In this document: in pieces, positions 1-7,861 of the stretch | How the letters are laid out: each line of letters opens with the position of its first letter | Numbering within the stretch: position 1 is the first letter of the stretch | DNA from: an uncultured Flavobacteriales bacterium | Lineage (GTDB): Bacteria > Bacteroidota > Bacteroidia > Flavobacteriales_G > Salibacteraceae | Assembly (NCBI GenBank): GCA_913062955.1 | Contig: CAJXZP010000030.1 | Coordinates: 1-43,003 of the forward strand | Direction: 5' to 3' | DNA length: 43,003 nt | The notes under the pieces: model-generated | What the model was told of the DNA's origin: nothing | Database searches by the model: none | The model's input: the letters and a program-made list of their open reading frames with translations, nothing else | Program-made: the position numbers and the translations under genes

Positions 1-555
1 TAAGCCATTTCAATACGGAAATTCCGGTGAAATCTAGCATGTATTAAAGGATAAGCGAAATAGTTTTACACTGAAGAGTAGAAAGAGGCGGAAACTTTAA
101 AAGAGGGTTTCATATCCAATATCGAATAGGATACAAGTAATTTTAGTATTTCAATACGTTCTCGAATTTTGCAAATGCAAAGTTAAAACCGGAAATGCTC
201 TTTCGATTATTCATGTGCCCGCACCCTGGTGCCCCTTCCTATGCTCAAAAAACAAACCTAAATTCGGGAATAAATGTGAGGGAGTTAAGTTTTAAACTTG
301 GTGGCAAGGGGCATGGATTAATTAGCTACCTTAGTGTCGTCCATTACTAGAAATGGAAAGTGGATGTTTTTAGAAGGGGAGCAACCAGAAGATTCTAATA
401 ATAGAAGGAGATTAGAATAATAGGATTGTTATTTCAAATTTGGAGGATTTACCAATTAACATTTATGTATGGAGATCCATTGGTAAAGGAGTTTGAAGAA
501 GGAAGGAAACGGATTTGTATCCGTTGGGAATTGATTACTATTTAATACCGTTAAA
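1..555. other. Gene-free left edge
   Basis: No credible coding region on either strand. The stretch is AT-rich with many stops in all frames. The only structure noticed is a widely spaced 8-bp inverted repeat (TGCCCCTT at 230-237, AAGGGGCA at 306-313), too weak to name. It may hold the promoter of the small gene that follows and the tail of a transcript entering from outside the window. Confidence 0.5.
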
Positions 556-1092
556 ATGAATGCTTCTTTAAACTTGGATGAGTTTTTGGGTGAATTACAG
601 TTAAAGCTTCCTAAAAGCAATATGGCTCAACGAAAAGTTTTAGCTAAAAAAATAGTTGCGTATGAAATAGATGTTTTAAGCTTAACAAGTTTGCTTGAAG
701 TAGATACGATCACGGCAATGAGGTTTTCTTGGTTGTTAACCGAAATTGGAATGCTTGCTCCCGAGGTATTGAATCGGGATTTAGTTTTTCTATTTACACT
801 GAGGTCAAAGACGCTTTTCTCGGATTTTGAGAAATCCTTTTCCATGTATTGGAAAATTTGTGGTGTGCCAATTGAAAATGAATCGAAAGCTATAGAATTG
901 TTGTTCTCCTGGTTGATGAATAATACGGTTAATATTACTGTTAAATCTAGGTCTGTTGATGTATTATTGGGAATAACAAAAAAATATCCAGGTTTGAAAA
1001 ATGAATTAAAATTAATGTTAGAAGATCAGATAGTTAAACAATCGGGAGCCTATTTGGTAAAGTTAAATAGGTCTTTAAAGGATCTTAATTGA
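556..1092 (+). CDS. Hypothetical protein, mostly alpha-helical, HEAT-like
   Basis: A 178-residue soluble protein that I do not recognise. It has no signal peptide and no membrane segment. It is rich in Leu and predicted helices, with spaced amphipathic segments (for example residues 28-50, 60-80 and 108-124) reminiscent of short HEAT-like helical repeat proteins of Bacteroidota; that resemblance is an impression, not a domain match. The ATG at 556 is the natural start, and codon use matches the neighbours. It stands alone, 156 bp before the next gene and on the same strand. Confidence is good that it is a real gene and low for any function. Confidence 0.6.
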   Translation: MNASLNLDEFLGELQLKLPKSNMAQRKVLAKKIVAYEIDVLSLTSLLEVDTITAMRFSWLLTEIGMLAPEVLNRDLVFLFTLRSKTLFSDFEKSFSMYWKICGVPIENESKAIELLFSWLMNNTVNITVKSRSVDVLLGITKKYPGLKNELKLMLEDQIVKQSGAYLVKLNRSLKDLN

Positions 1093-1248
1093 TGTTTAAA
1101 TGGATTTTCCCCTCGGCTATTATGCGTTCAACTCATTCAGGTATAATTACCCTTTGATAGGGAATAGGAAATAAACACTTTTGAATCTAACCGATTTTAT
1201 AATCGAATTTAAATTTATATTAACTAATACTTTTTAAAACAATCCAAC

Positions 1249-1920
1249 ATGAGTAATTCAACAGTAACCAACGTAAGTAGTTCGACCGTAACAATTAACG
1301 ATCAAATTGTGAAAAAATGGGAAGATGCACGAACTAATGCAGCCGCTATTAAGACCATTGCAAATGCATCCGGTAACAAGTTTCAATTTAGCTTTGCGTC
1401 CACAACCGATAGTATCCATGTGTATTTAGGAGTTGACGCTAATGAAATTCTTAGCGTCACAGTAATTCCAACAAATGATGATACCATAATAAACACCCAA
1501 TGTTTAGGAATTCATTCCATTTCAGGAAGTAAAGAAACCTTATCTTCATTTGTTCCGGGTACCGGAAACGAAAATGCAATTTCCTGGGGTGTAGCGAATA
1601 CAAGAATAAATAATTGGATAGATTCAGTGAAAAGGGATGCATATATTGACGCAAGTACTGCAAGTAGTAGTGCTCCTTTAGTACTTGCATTTTATGTGGA
1701 TAAAATGGATTTTGACTTTGGAGATACACATTTTGGGTATCTTGGATTAATTGAAACAACAATTGATGGAGTAACAACTTATGCCGCAGATTTAACTATA
1801 TATAGTGAAGCTGAAGAGGCAAAATATTTAGAGGATTTGACTGTTTTAGTACCTCCGTTTAAAGGCGGTAGAGTTAGTGATCAAGCTAATTTCGGGTTAT
1901 ACAACCGAATAAATCCCTAA
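1249..1920 (+). CDS. Hypothetical protein upstream of a two-component system
   Basis: A 223-residue soluble protein of unknown function. The first 20 residues are very rich in Ser, Thr, Val and Asn with no hydrophobic signal core, so export by a standard signal peptide is unlikely. The rest looks like an alternating beta/loop protein. A stretch near the middle (LAFYVDKMDFDFGDTHFGY) is probably a conserved structural element. The start is the ATG at 1249, after an AT-rich leader. It precedes a membrane protein, a histidine kinase and a LuxR-type regulator on the same strand with short gaps, so it may be co-transcribed and may be the sensed or regulated protein (inference). I recognise no family. 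Confidence 0.6.
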   Translation: MSNSTVTNVSSSTVTINDQIVKKWEDARTNAAAIKTIANASGNKFQFSFASTTDSIHVYLGVDANEILSVTVIPTNDDTIINTQCLGIHSISGSKETLSSFVPGTGNENAISWGVANTRINNWIDSVKRDAYIDASTASSSAPLVLAFYVDKMDFDFGDTHFGYLGLIETTIDGVTTYAADLTIYSEAEEAKYLEDLTVLVPPFKGGRVSDQANFGLYNRINP

Positions 1921-1964
1921 GCAATATCGAAACTAATATTTTAACTTCAGTAGCCCCTTTTCTT

Positions 1965-2573
1965 TTGATTGGGGGTTTGCTTTACGGTGCCTGGACGTTT
2001 AAAAAACAAACGGTTCAGGGTAAGATCCTTATTGGGTTTATGTTAATTAGCCTAATAATTGATCTTATTTCGAGAGGGTATGCGAGAATGAGTATTAATA
2101 ATTTAATTCTTCTAAATGTATTAAGTTTTGCGGAGGTTTCTTTTTTCTCTTTCTTTTATTTTTCATTGGGAAAGAACAAGAAAGTGCCCGTGCTTTTAGG
2201 AAGTGTTGGGTTTCTATACGTGATTTTTGAATTCATTAATTTTGAGGATCAAAGTGTGGCACTATTTCAATCGTATTCTAAAGTAGTTGTCGCCTTTTTG
2301 ATTGTAATAATGTCTATGAATTATATCATTACTCAGATTTCAAAGGGCAAGGAAATAGAAAATAGAATCTTGAATTTGGGAATATTATTCTTTTTTTCAA
2401 TGGAGTTTATTTTGTTGCTTCCGCTGAATTACCTGATTAATTATTATTCAGAAATAGTCGGATATTTATGGTTGTTTAGAGTTTCGGTAATTATCATCTT
2501 TTATTTAATACTAATTCATTTTCTATGGAACAATGGGGAGGGGGACAGCCAGATACATTTGCAGTCTGGATAG
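1965..2573 (+). CDS. Integral membrane protein, about six TM helices, next to a histidine kinase
   Basis: A 202-residue, strongly hydrophobic protein with about six membrane-spanning segments and few charged loops, probably in the inner membrane. Its 3' end overlaps the start of the histidine kinase gene by 49 bp, so the two are very likely translated together. A role as membrane input module for the kinase is an inference. The start is uncertain: the frame has no ATG near its beginning. The first conventional start is TTG at 1965, but the frame is open back to about 1890, and the codons just upstream encode a further hydrophobic stretch (about 1938-1964, ILTSVAPFL). A rare ATT or ATA start, or translational coupling to the gene ending at 1920, is possible. 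Confidence 0.6.
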   Translation: MIGGLLYGAWTFKKQTVQGKILIGFMLISLIIDLISRGYARMSINNLILLNVLSFAEVSFFSFFYFSLGKNKKVPVLLGSVGFLYVIFEFINFEDQSVALFQSYSKVVVAFLIVIMSMNYIITQISKGKEIENRILNLGILFFFSMEFILLLPLNYLINYYSEIVGYLWLFRVSVIIIFYLILIHFLWNNGEGDSQIHLQSG

Positions 2574-3289
2574 TGTTTTCGGCAGCTTTCTTGTTGGTTT
2601 TATTAGTGTTCATCACCCTTTTAGTTCGGGCTATTTTTAAACGAATAGTTCAAGAAAGGTTAAAGGAGTCAAAAGCTAAAATGATCCATCAACAAAAATT
2701 GTTGGATACAACCATTCAGACCCAAGAAGTGGAAAGGAAAAGAATTGCTGAAGATTTGCATGATGAATTAATCGGCAAATTAATGGTGATAAAATTACGT
2801 CATGAAGCGGAATGCAATCAACAGTCTGAATTGATCTCTTTAGTGAATGAAAGTATTGAAACTGCACGAAGAATATCGCATGATTTAAGTCCTCCTTTGT
2901 TGGAGTTTACTTCATTGGCAGATTTGCTATTTGAAATGATTGATAACTGGAAGGTGAGATTTGAAATTACAACCAACTTTGACGTGCGGAAAAATGACTT
3001 GGTGAGTGATGATTTCAAAATTCAATTTTTGAGAATTACCCAGGAAACAATCACTAATATTGATAAGCATGCAAAGGCAAGTAAAATTGACTTTCATTTC
3101 AGACAGTCTCGATCTAGTGTAGCTTTAAAAATTGTGGATAATGGCGTTGGTTTTGATAAAAATGCGATAAAAATGGGCTTGGGCTTAAAAAGTATTGAGA
3201 CTAGAGTCCAGTTTTTAAAGGGTAGTTATCATTTGGATTCAAAGAAAGATATTGGGACTTCGGTTCTGTATTTTTTTAATAAATTTTAA
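2525..3289 (+). CDS. Sensor histidine kinase, HisKA_3 (NarL/DegS type)
   Basis: A 254-residue membrane-anchored kinase expected to phosphorylate the adjacent response regulator. One N-terminal membrane helix (residues about 13-34) leads into a short coiled-coil linker. The HisKA_3 dimerisation domain carries the phospho-acceptor in ERKRIAEDLHDE (His79). The ATPase domain shows an N box (QETITNIDKHAKAS), a G1 box (VDNGVGFD) and a G2 box (GLGLKSIETRV). There is no periplasmic sensing domain, so input probably comes from the membrane protein encoded just upstream. ATG 2525 lies inside the upstream gene; a GTG at 2573 touching its stop codon is an alternative, but it would trim the membrane helix. 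The response regulator begins about 10 bp after the stop. Confidence 0.92.
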   Translation: MEQWGGGQPDTFAVWIVFSAAFLLVLLVFITLLVRAIFKRIVQERLKESKAKMIHQQKLLDTTIQTQEVERKRIAEDLHDELIGKLMVIKLRHEAECNQQSELISLVNESIETARRISHDLSPPLLEFTSLADLLFEMIDNWKVRFEITTNFDVRKNDLVSDDFKIQFLRITQETITNIDKHAKASKIDFHFRQSRSSVALKIVDNGVGFDKNAIKMGLGLKSIETRVQFLKGSYHLDSKKDIGTSVLYFFNKF

Positions 3290-3300
3290 ATATTAAAGTG

Positions 3301-3975
3301 ATGGGGAAGATAAACTTAGCGATAGTAGATGATGAGGCATTAATTGTTTCCTTATTGGGTAGCTTTTTTAGTGAACAATCTGAAATCAATGTTTGCCTAA
3401 CCGCTGAAAGCGGGGAGGCATTTATTGAGCGATTAAAATCTGCAAAAGTGCGACCCGATGTTGTTCTTTTGGATTTGAAGATGAAAGGGATGAGTGGTAT
3501 TGATGTATTGGAAATTCTGCGAAAAGACTTTCCAGATATCCATGCGGTTATAATGTCTTCTCATTACAAGCAGTCCTTTACCGGATTTATGTTAAAAACA
3601 GGAGTTGCCGCTTTTATTCCGAAAGGGATTGTTTCGGATCAATTGGTTGGTATAGTCAAGGAAGTACATAACAACGGTTTTTTCTTAATGCCAGATCAGC
3701 TTAGTATTTTAAGAAATCAAGTTTCCTCTAGAGCTCCCGAACCTATTTTGAATGATAACAATGTTTTGTCGGAACGAGAGCTGGAAATCTTAAAGCTCAT
3801 TTGTTTGCAAAAAACCGCAAAGGAAATTGGTGAAGTCTTGTTTATTGCGCAAAGAACAGTGGAAGGGCATAAGAATAATTTGTTTATTAAAACGGAAACG
3901 AAGAATATTGCGGGACTAGTAATTTATGCGATTCAAAATAAAATTATTGAAGCGGATGAAATTATACTTCACTAA
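3301..3975 (+). CDS. LuxR/NarL-family response regulator
   Basis: A 224-residue DNA-binding regulator, partner of the kinase upstream. The receiver domain has the acidic pair Asp10/Asp11, phospho-acceptor Asp58 (LLDLKMKG), switch Ser86 and Lys108. The C-terminal LuxR-type helix-turn-helix starts at about residue 158 (LSERELEILKLI) with the recognition part IAQRTVEGHKNN. I chose ATG 3301 over the GTG three bases earlier. The gene ends 20 bp before a perfect hairpin terminator, so it closes the operon. NarL-type regulators usually bind inverted repeats; the repeated element at 4033-4067 and 13081-13114 is a possible target (inference). Confidence 0.93.
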   Translation: MGKINLAIVDDEALIVSLLGSFFSEQSEINVCLTAESGEAFIERLKSAKVRPDVVLLDLKMKGMSGIDVLEILRKDFPDIHAVIMSSHYKQSFTGFMLKTGVAAFIPKGIVSDQLVGIVKEVHNNGFFLMPDQLSILRNQVSSRAPEPILNDNNVLSERELEILKLICLQKTAKEIGEVLFIAQRTVEGHKNNLFIKTETKNIAGLVIYAIQNKIIEADEIILH

Positions 3976-3994
3976 TTATGTTAAATAGTAATCT

Positions 3995-4027
3995 AAATGG
4001 CGTTTGTTTTCAAACGCCATTTTTTTT
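3995..4027 (+). terminator. Intrinsic terminator of the two-component operon
   Basis: A perfect 12-bp stem (AAATGGCGTTTG, 3995-4006, pairing with 4011-4022) with a TTTT loop, followed by a run of T to 4027. It sits 20 bp after the response regulator stop codon and should end that transcript. Confidence 0.93.
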
Positions 4028-4032
4028 GCGTG

Positions 4033-4067
4033 TAATTACCCGATTTTTCAGTTAGCGTATTTATACG
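4033..4067 (+). promoter_or_regulatory. Composite repeat element, copy 1 (candidate operator)
   Basis: TAATTACCCGATTTTT (4033-4048), an 8-nt spacer, then the interrupted inverted repeat CGTATTTATACG (4056-4067). Almost the same arrangement recurs at 13081-13114. Here it lies between the terminator and the dioxygenase gene starting at 4138, where a promoter or operator is expected. That it binds the adjacent LuxR-type regulator is an inference. Confidence 0.45.
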
Positions 4068-4137
4068 GTTTTCGAGACCTTTTGTTTTTTTCAACTTTAC
4101 AGTTCAAAAAAAACAGGGTGAAGTGGAAGTGGAGTTA

Positions 4138-4713
4138 ATGAAAAATAGCCAGTATTGTGAATCAAAAAAATTGGGCTTTGGCTTTGATGTTTCCAAATTG
4201 CAACGGGATATTGAGAAATTGAATTTTCAGAATTTCGAATATTACAATGTAATTCCCCTAAGGTCTCCTGCCCATTTGGTGGATGAATCCCTCCCATTTC
4301 CAGAATCAGTTACTGATTTTGCGGATGGTACTTGGACCGATTGGATGGATACGCCAGCCTTAAGTCAATCCCCATATTTGATGGAGGTAATAAATTATTT
4401 TAGGCAGTTTACCACCGTGAATTTAGTCCGTTTGTTACGATTGGCTCCGGGAGCAATTGTTCAGGAACATAAAGATCCTACTTTGGGTTTAGAACAAGAA
4501 AAATCGATGATTCGACTGACCATTCCAATTCAGGGAACGGAAGGGGTACATTTTTGGTTAAATGATAAAATTGTTCCTATGGCTTTGGGTGAATGTTGGT
4601 ATTTACGTTTGTCAGATCCGCATAGGGTAGCAAATAGAAGTGATAAGGAAAGAATTAATTTGACGATTGATATAATACCCAATGATTGGGTGTTCCAACA
4701 AATGGTAGAATGA
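4138..4713 (+). CDS. Aspartyl/asparaginyl beta-hydroxylase-like Fe(II)/2-oxoglutarate dioxygenase
   Basis: A 191-residue cytoplasmic protein resembling the aspartyl/asparaginyl beta-hydroxylase fold (double-stranded beta-helix, Fe(II) and 2-oxoglutarate). The metal triad is visible: His111 and Asp113 in EHKDPTLG and distal His162 in DPHRVANR. Arg172, ten residues later, is the likely 2-oxoglutarate-binding arginine. The conserved run LVRLLRLAPGAIVQEHKD is typical of the family. The substrate is unknown; bacterial relatives act on peptides, free amino acids or natural products. I chose ATG 4138 over a GTG at 4123, because the extra residues add nothing conserved. A candidate operator lies 70 bp upstream, so the gene may be controlled by the neighbouring two-component system (inference). 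Confidence 0.82.
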   Translation: MKNSQYCESKKLGFGFDVSKLQRDIEKLNFQNFEYYNVIPLRSPAHLVDESLPFPESVTDFADGTWTDWMDTPALSQSPYLMEVINYFRQFTTVNLVRLLRLAPGAIVQEHKDPTLGLEQEKSMIRLTIPIQGTEGVHFWLNDKIVPMALGECWYLRLSDPHRVANRSDKERINLTIDIIPNDWVFQQMVE

Positions 4714-5282
4714 AAACATATTAATACTTACCCTTGCTTTGGTTCTATGGGTCCAGGTGTGTGATGCTCCTTAACAAAATAATTGATTGTGTGTGTGAAA
4801 AATTGTTTTGAGATAAACCTTTAGAGGCTAAAGTATTCCTCTAGGAGACGCCAAGATTATTCTTGGCGTTTTTTTTGTCATTTAATGTACGGTTATACGT
4901 GGAAATGAATGTGCATTTTATTCTGGATTGGAATATATTAGGGTTGGGTCATTTTCTTGTTGTAAACGAAGGAGACACTCAAAAACTACGGTGTTGGAGA
5001 AACGGGATGGGTTACATGTGAGATCCTAAAAGTGAATCAAAGTATTGTAATCCTTGGTTGAAGTGGTGTTTATTCCCTAAGTTTATTTAATAGAGTAGGA
5101 ATTATTATTCAACAAAAACCTAGTCCGATTCAATTTTCTTTTTTTTTTCCTAAAGAAATTGGAAGTAACATTTGGTTTTTTAGAATGAAATTACTTCCGA
5201 AGTATGGTGTACGAAATTTTCTATTTGACATTAATTGACTCGTATATTAGGAGGTAATGATCCGAAGTAAAATTATATATAA
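4714..5282. other. Gene-free stretch with two hairpins
   Basis: 569 bp without a convincing gene. It holds a hairpin at 4822-4843 (TAGAGG/CCTCTA) and an intrinsic terminator at 4848-4876. A 38-codon ATG frame from 4905 lacks any supporting feature. The right part (4880-5282) is AT-rich with poly-T runs and shows nothing else. The 3' end of the convergent penicillin acylase-family gene is at the right border. Confidence 0.5.
4848..4876 (+). terminator. Intrinsic terminator
   Basis: A perfect 9-bp stem ACGCCAAGA (4848-4856) with TCTTGGCGT (4861-4869), loop TTAT, followed by T to 4876. It lies 135 bp after the dioxygenase gene, directly behind a smaller hairpin (4822-4843). It either ends that gene's long 3' untranslated region or marks the end of a separate small transcript. 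Confidence 0.9.
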
Positions 5283-7658
5283 TTACTTAGGGATCATGAT
5301 CCAAATTCCTTCCATATTACTTTCTATCGACTCTCGTTTCATTTTCTGGGTTCTAAATTTCCCATCGATGTACATGTGTGCCTGGTCCTTGTAATGAGCG
5401 TTCATAAAGTTACCGGAAGCACCGGTCGGATTGATGCTAATAGAGTTTTCTAGATCGTCAAAATCCATTAAAATGCGCATAGCAGGTCCCGACCTAGAAA
5501 TGTAAATACCAGAAGCATTTAGAGTAAAAGCCATTTTATTAATCACCTCTTCTCCTCCGGATGCAGGGTAAGGACCGACATTGAAAATTTTATTTAAGGG
5601 CGCTGTTTGACCTACTGGATGAGGGTGTTCAATAAAATGAACTTTTTCCCAAAACCACTGATTTGGATCGGTTCCTAATTGTTGACTTAATTCTTGGATC
5701 GATAAAGTAAATGCTTCCGCTATTATCTCTTCTCGACTTTCCTGATGAACCGTGTTAATATTATCCCACCAAACGGAAGTATCATTACGTAAAAAATCAG
5801 GAATTGCATGAAGATACATGGAGTTTGTTAAAAGTAAATCAAATCTTCGTTGACTAATTTCATCTACCATAGCTTTACTTAAAATATGGTATAAAATTTT
5901 GTAATAAATTGCCGGGGCTGTACTGGTTAAATGATGATCTCCTTCCCATTTAGAAAGAATACTTGCTGCTTTCTGTTCCATATTAGTAGTTGGATTTACT
6001 AGTCTAAGTATCATCTTACCATTCTCAGGATAGAATGGGGAAACATCATCCATAATGAGTTTTTTCATCGATTCAATATCCCAATCGTCTTTTTTAGAAA
6101 TGGCTTCATTTATGGCTTTATATCGTGCGCCAGCGTAATAATATCCGGGATGAATAATTCCGTTAATACTATCCGGTTGATTATTTGCCGAAATTACATA
6201 TCCTATTTCTGGATTAATGTTTCTAGGATTATCCTTGAAGTCGTAAAATCCCAGAGGTTCATCTTTTCCCATTGCGCCATCTAAAAGTAATTTGGGTTGC
6301 ACATGTTTTGGTCGTTTAATAAGCAAAGAAGAACCATACCAACCAATGTTACCTTCCACATCTCCATACATTATATTTAAGCCGGGCGAATCAATATCCC
6401 TAGCTGCTTTTTCAAAATCATCAAAGCTACTGGATGTACTTAATTTTGCAATTGCGTAGAGTTTTCTATCGGTAACCTTATTGGCGGTAAACCATAAAGA
6501 TATAGGTTGGTCAAACTCGGATTGCAAAGTGGCTAGATTACTTATGATAGGGCCATGAGGGGTTTCTGTAACGGTAAATCTCTCTTCTCTTCCCCCCTTT
6601 ATTTTTAGGGTTTCTTCTCTGTAGGTCAATGGGGTCCATTCGTTATTATATAATACTTTTCCCTCTTTTAGGGTTTCTTTATAAAGGTCGGCTGCATCAT
6701 TTGGGAAAATTGTAAGTCCCCAAGAGTGATGGTCATTATGTGCGACTAAAGGGTAGGGGATTCCCGCTAAAAAGTTTCCATATAACTTTAAGTCTGGGGT
6801 TTCAATATGAGCCTCGTACCATACCGAAGGTTGTGAAAATCCAATATGGGTGTCATTGGCAAAAAGGACTTTACCCGATTTGGATTTCTTACCTGAAATT
6901 ACCCAAGAATTAGAACCATAAAATATCGGAACAGGTAGGTGCTTTAAGGCATCATTTATTTGATAAGAAAGTTCTGTGGGGTCAAAGTTAGTAGTGTCTT
7001 TATTGTGACTTGGAATGGTAAAGTCTTGGTTTCGCATGTCTATAGATAGATCTGCAATATATTGGGAACCTACATGCTGATTAATCCAACTTAAAATGGG
7101 TTCGTTTTTTAATTCCATAGAGAAGCCAAATCCCATATATCCTAATATGCGATAAATATCGGCAACCGAAAATTCTGATTTTTGAATGCCAATTAATTGA
7201 AATTCAAGAGGTGTTTTCCCTTCTTTTACATATTGATTTACCCCTTCAAGAAAGGCATGAACGTTTTCTTTAACTTCTTTGGGAGCCTCATTTTCAAAGG
7301 CTTTAGCAGCCCTTATTGCATTCTCGTTTAGCCCCACCGTTCGGATGAATTTATCGGTGTTTATTAAACTATCTCCCAAAATTTCGCTGAGGCGACCGCC
7401 ACCAACTCTTCGTAATAATTCCATTTGAAATAAACGGTCGCTGGCTTGAACATACCCTAATAATCTAAAAGCATCCGAGTTACTCGATGCGTAAATATGA
7501 GGGATCCCGTAGCTATCATAAATCACTTCTGATGTTTCTTTTAGCCCTTTAATTTCAATCGTTTGAGAATAATCTTTTACAGTAGATTTTAGGTAAAGAA
7601 ACAGAGATGCAAAACCAATAAATAAGAGGGTGATTAATCCTAAGAATATTTTTTTCAT
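5283..7658 (-). CDS. Penicillin acylase family protein (Ntn hydrolase)
   Basis: A 791-residue member of the penicillin amidase family, which cleaves amide bonds (beta-lactam side chains, acyl-homoserine lactones or other N-acyl compounds; the true substrate is not readable here). An N-terminal hydrophobic segment (residues about 4-22) is a signal peptide or membrane anchor, placing the enzyme in the periplasm. The alpha subunit has the usual DSYGIPHIYA start and the GYVQASDRLFQME motif. Self-cleavage is expected before Ser249 in YGSNSWVISG, making Ser249 the catalytic N-terminal residue of the beta subunit. FANDTHIGFSQPSVWYEAHI and VAHNDHHSWGLT are further family motifs. Length is normal for the family and all key residues are present. 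The gene is monocistronic. Confidence 0.93.
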   Translation of the reverse strand: MKKIFLGLITLLFIGFASLFLYLKSTVKDYSQTIEIKGLKETSEVIYDSYGIPHIYASSNSDAFRLLGYVQASDRLFQMELLRRVGGGRLSEILGDSLINTDKFIRTVGLNENAIRAAKAFENEAPKEVKENVHAFLEGVNQYVKEGKTPLEFQLIGIQKSEFSVADIYRILGYMGFGFSMELKNEPILSWINQHVGSQYIADLSIDMRNQDFTIPSHNKDTTNFDPTELSYQINDALKHLPVPIFYGSNSWVISGKKSKSGKVLFANDTHIGFSQPSVWYEAHIETPDLKLYGNFLAGIPYPLVAHNDHHSWGLTIFPNDAADLYKETLKEGKVLYNNEWTPLTYREETLKIKGGREERFTVTETPHGPIISNLATLQSEFDQPISLWFTANKVTDRKLYAIAKLSTSSSFDDFEKAARDIDSPGLNIMYGDVEGNIGWYGSSLLIKRPKHVQPKLLLDGAMGKDEPLGFYDFKDNPRNINPEIGYVISANNQPDSINGIIHPGYYYAGARYKAINEAISKKDDWDIESMKKLIMDDVSPFYPENGKMILRLVNPTTNMEQKAASILSKWEGDHHLTSTAPAIYYKILYHILSKAMVDEISQRRFDLLLTNSMYLHAIPDFLRNDTSVWWDNINTVHQESREEIIAEAFTLSIQELSQQLGTDPNQWFWEKVHFIEHPHPVGQTAPLNKIFNVGPYPASGGEEVINKMAFTLNASGIYISRSGPAMRILMDFDDLENSISINPTGASGNFMNAHYKDQAHMYIDGKFRTQKMKRESIESNMEGIWIMIPK

Positions 7659-7714
7659 GGGCGAAATTGAAAATGGTTAAAAGAGAACCATCTGGTTATT
7701 GATTTAATTACCTT

Positions 7715-7722
7715 CAAAAATA
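7715..7722 (-). promoter_or_regulatory. Candidate -7 promoter box of the penicillin acylase-family gene
   Basis: Read on the minus strand this is TATTTTTG, matching the Bacteroidota -7 consensus TAnnTTTG. It would start transcription about 50 nt before the ATG at 7658. A clear -33 TTTG at ideal spacing is not seen, so the call is tentative. Confidence 0.35.
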
Positions 7723-7861
7723 ACCTCTTTTTCAAAATAAGAAAGGCTTTGGTTCTTAGATATTTAAACCCACCAAATAAGGGTTGAATACTTTGTTAAT
7801 AATTGTAGCAAAATCCACTTTAAAATTGAGGCTCAATTCCATATTTTTAGCACAATTTTGA

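Noticed and set aside
230-313. Inverted repeat TGCCCCTT/AAGGGGCA
   Set aside because: Only 8 bp with a 68-nt gap; expected by chance in a window of this size.
4905-5021. 38-codon ATG frame in the gap behind the dioxygenase gene
   Set aside because: No recognisable motif, no start context and no neighbour support; it lies just behind a terminator.
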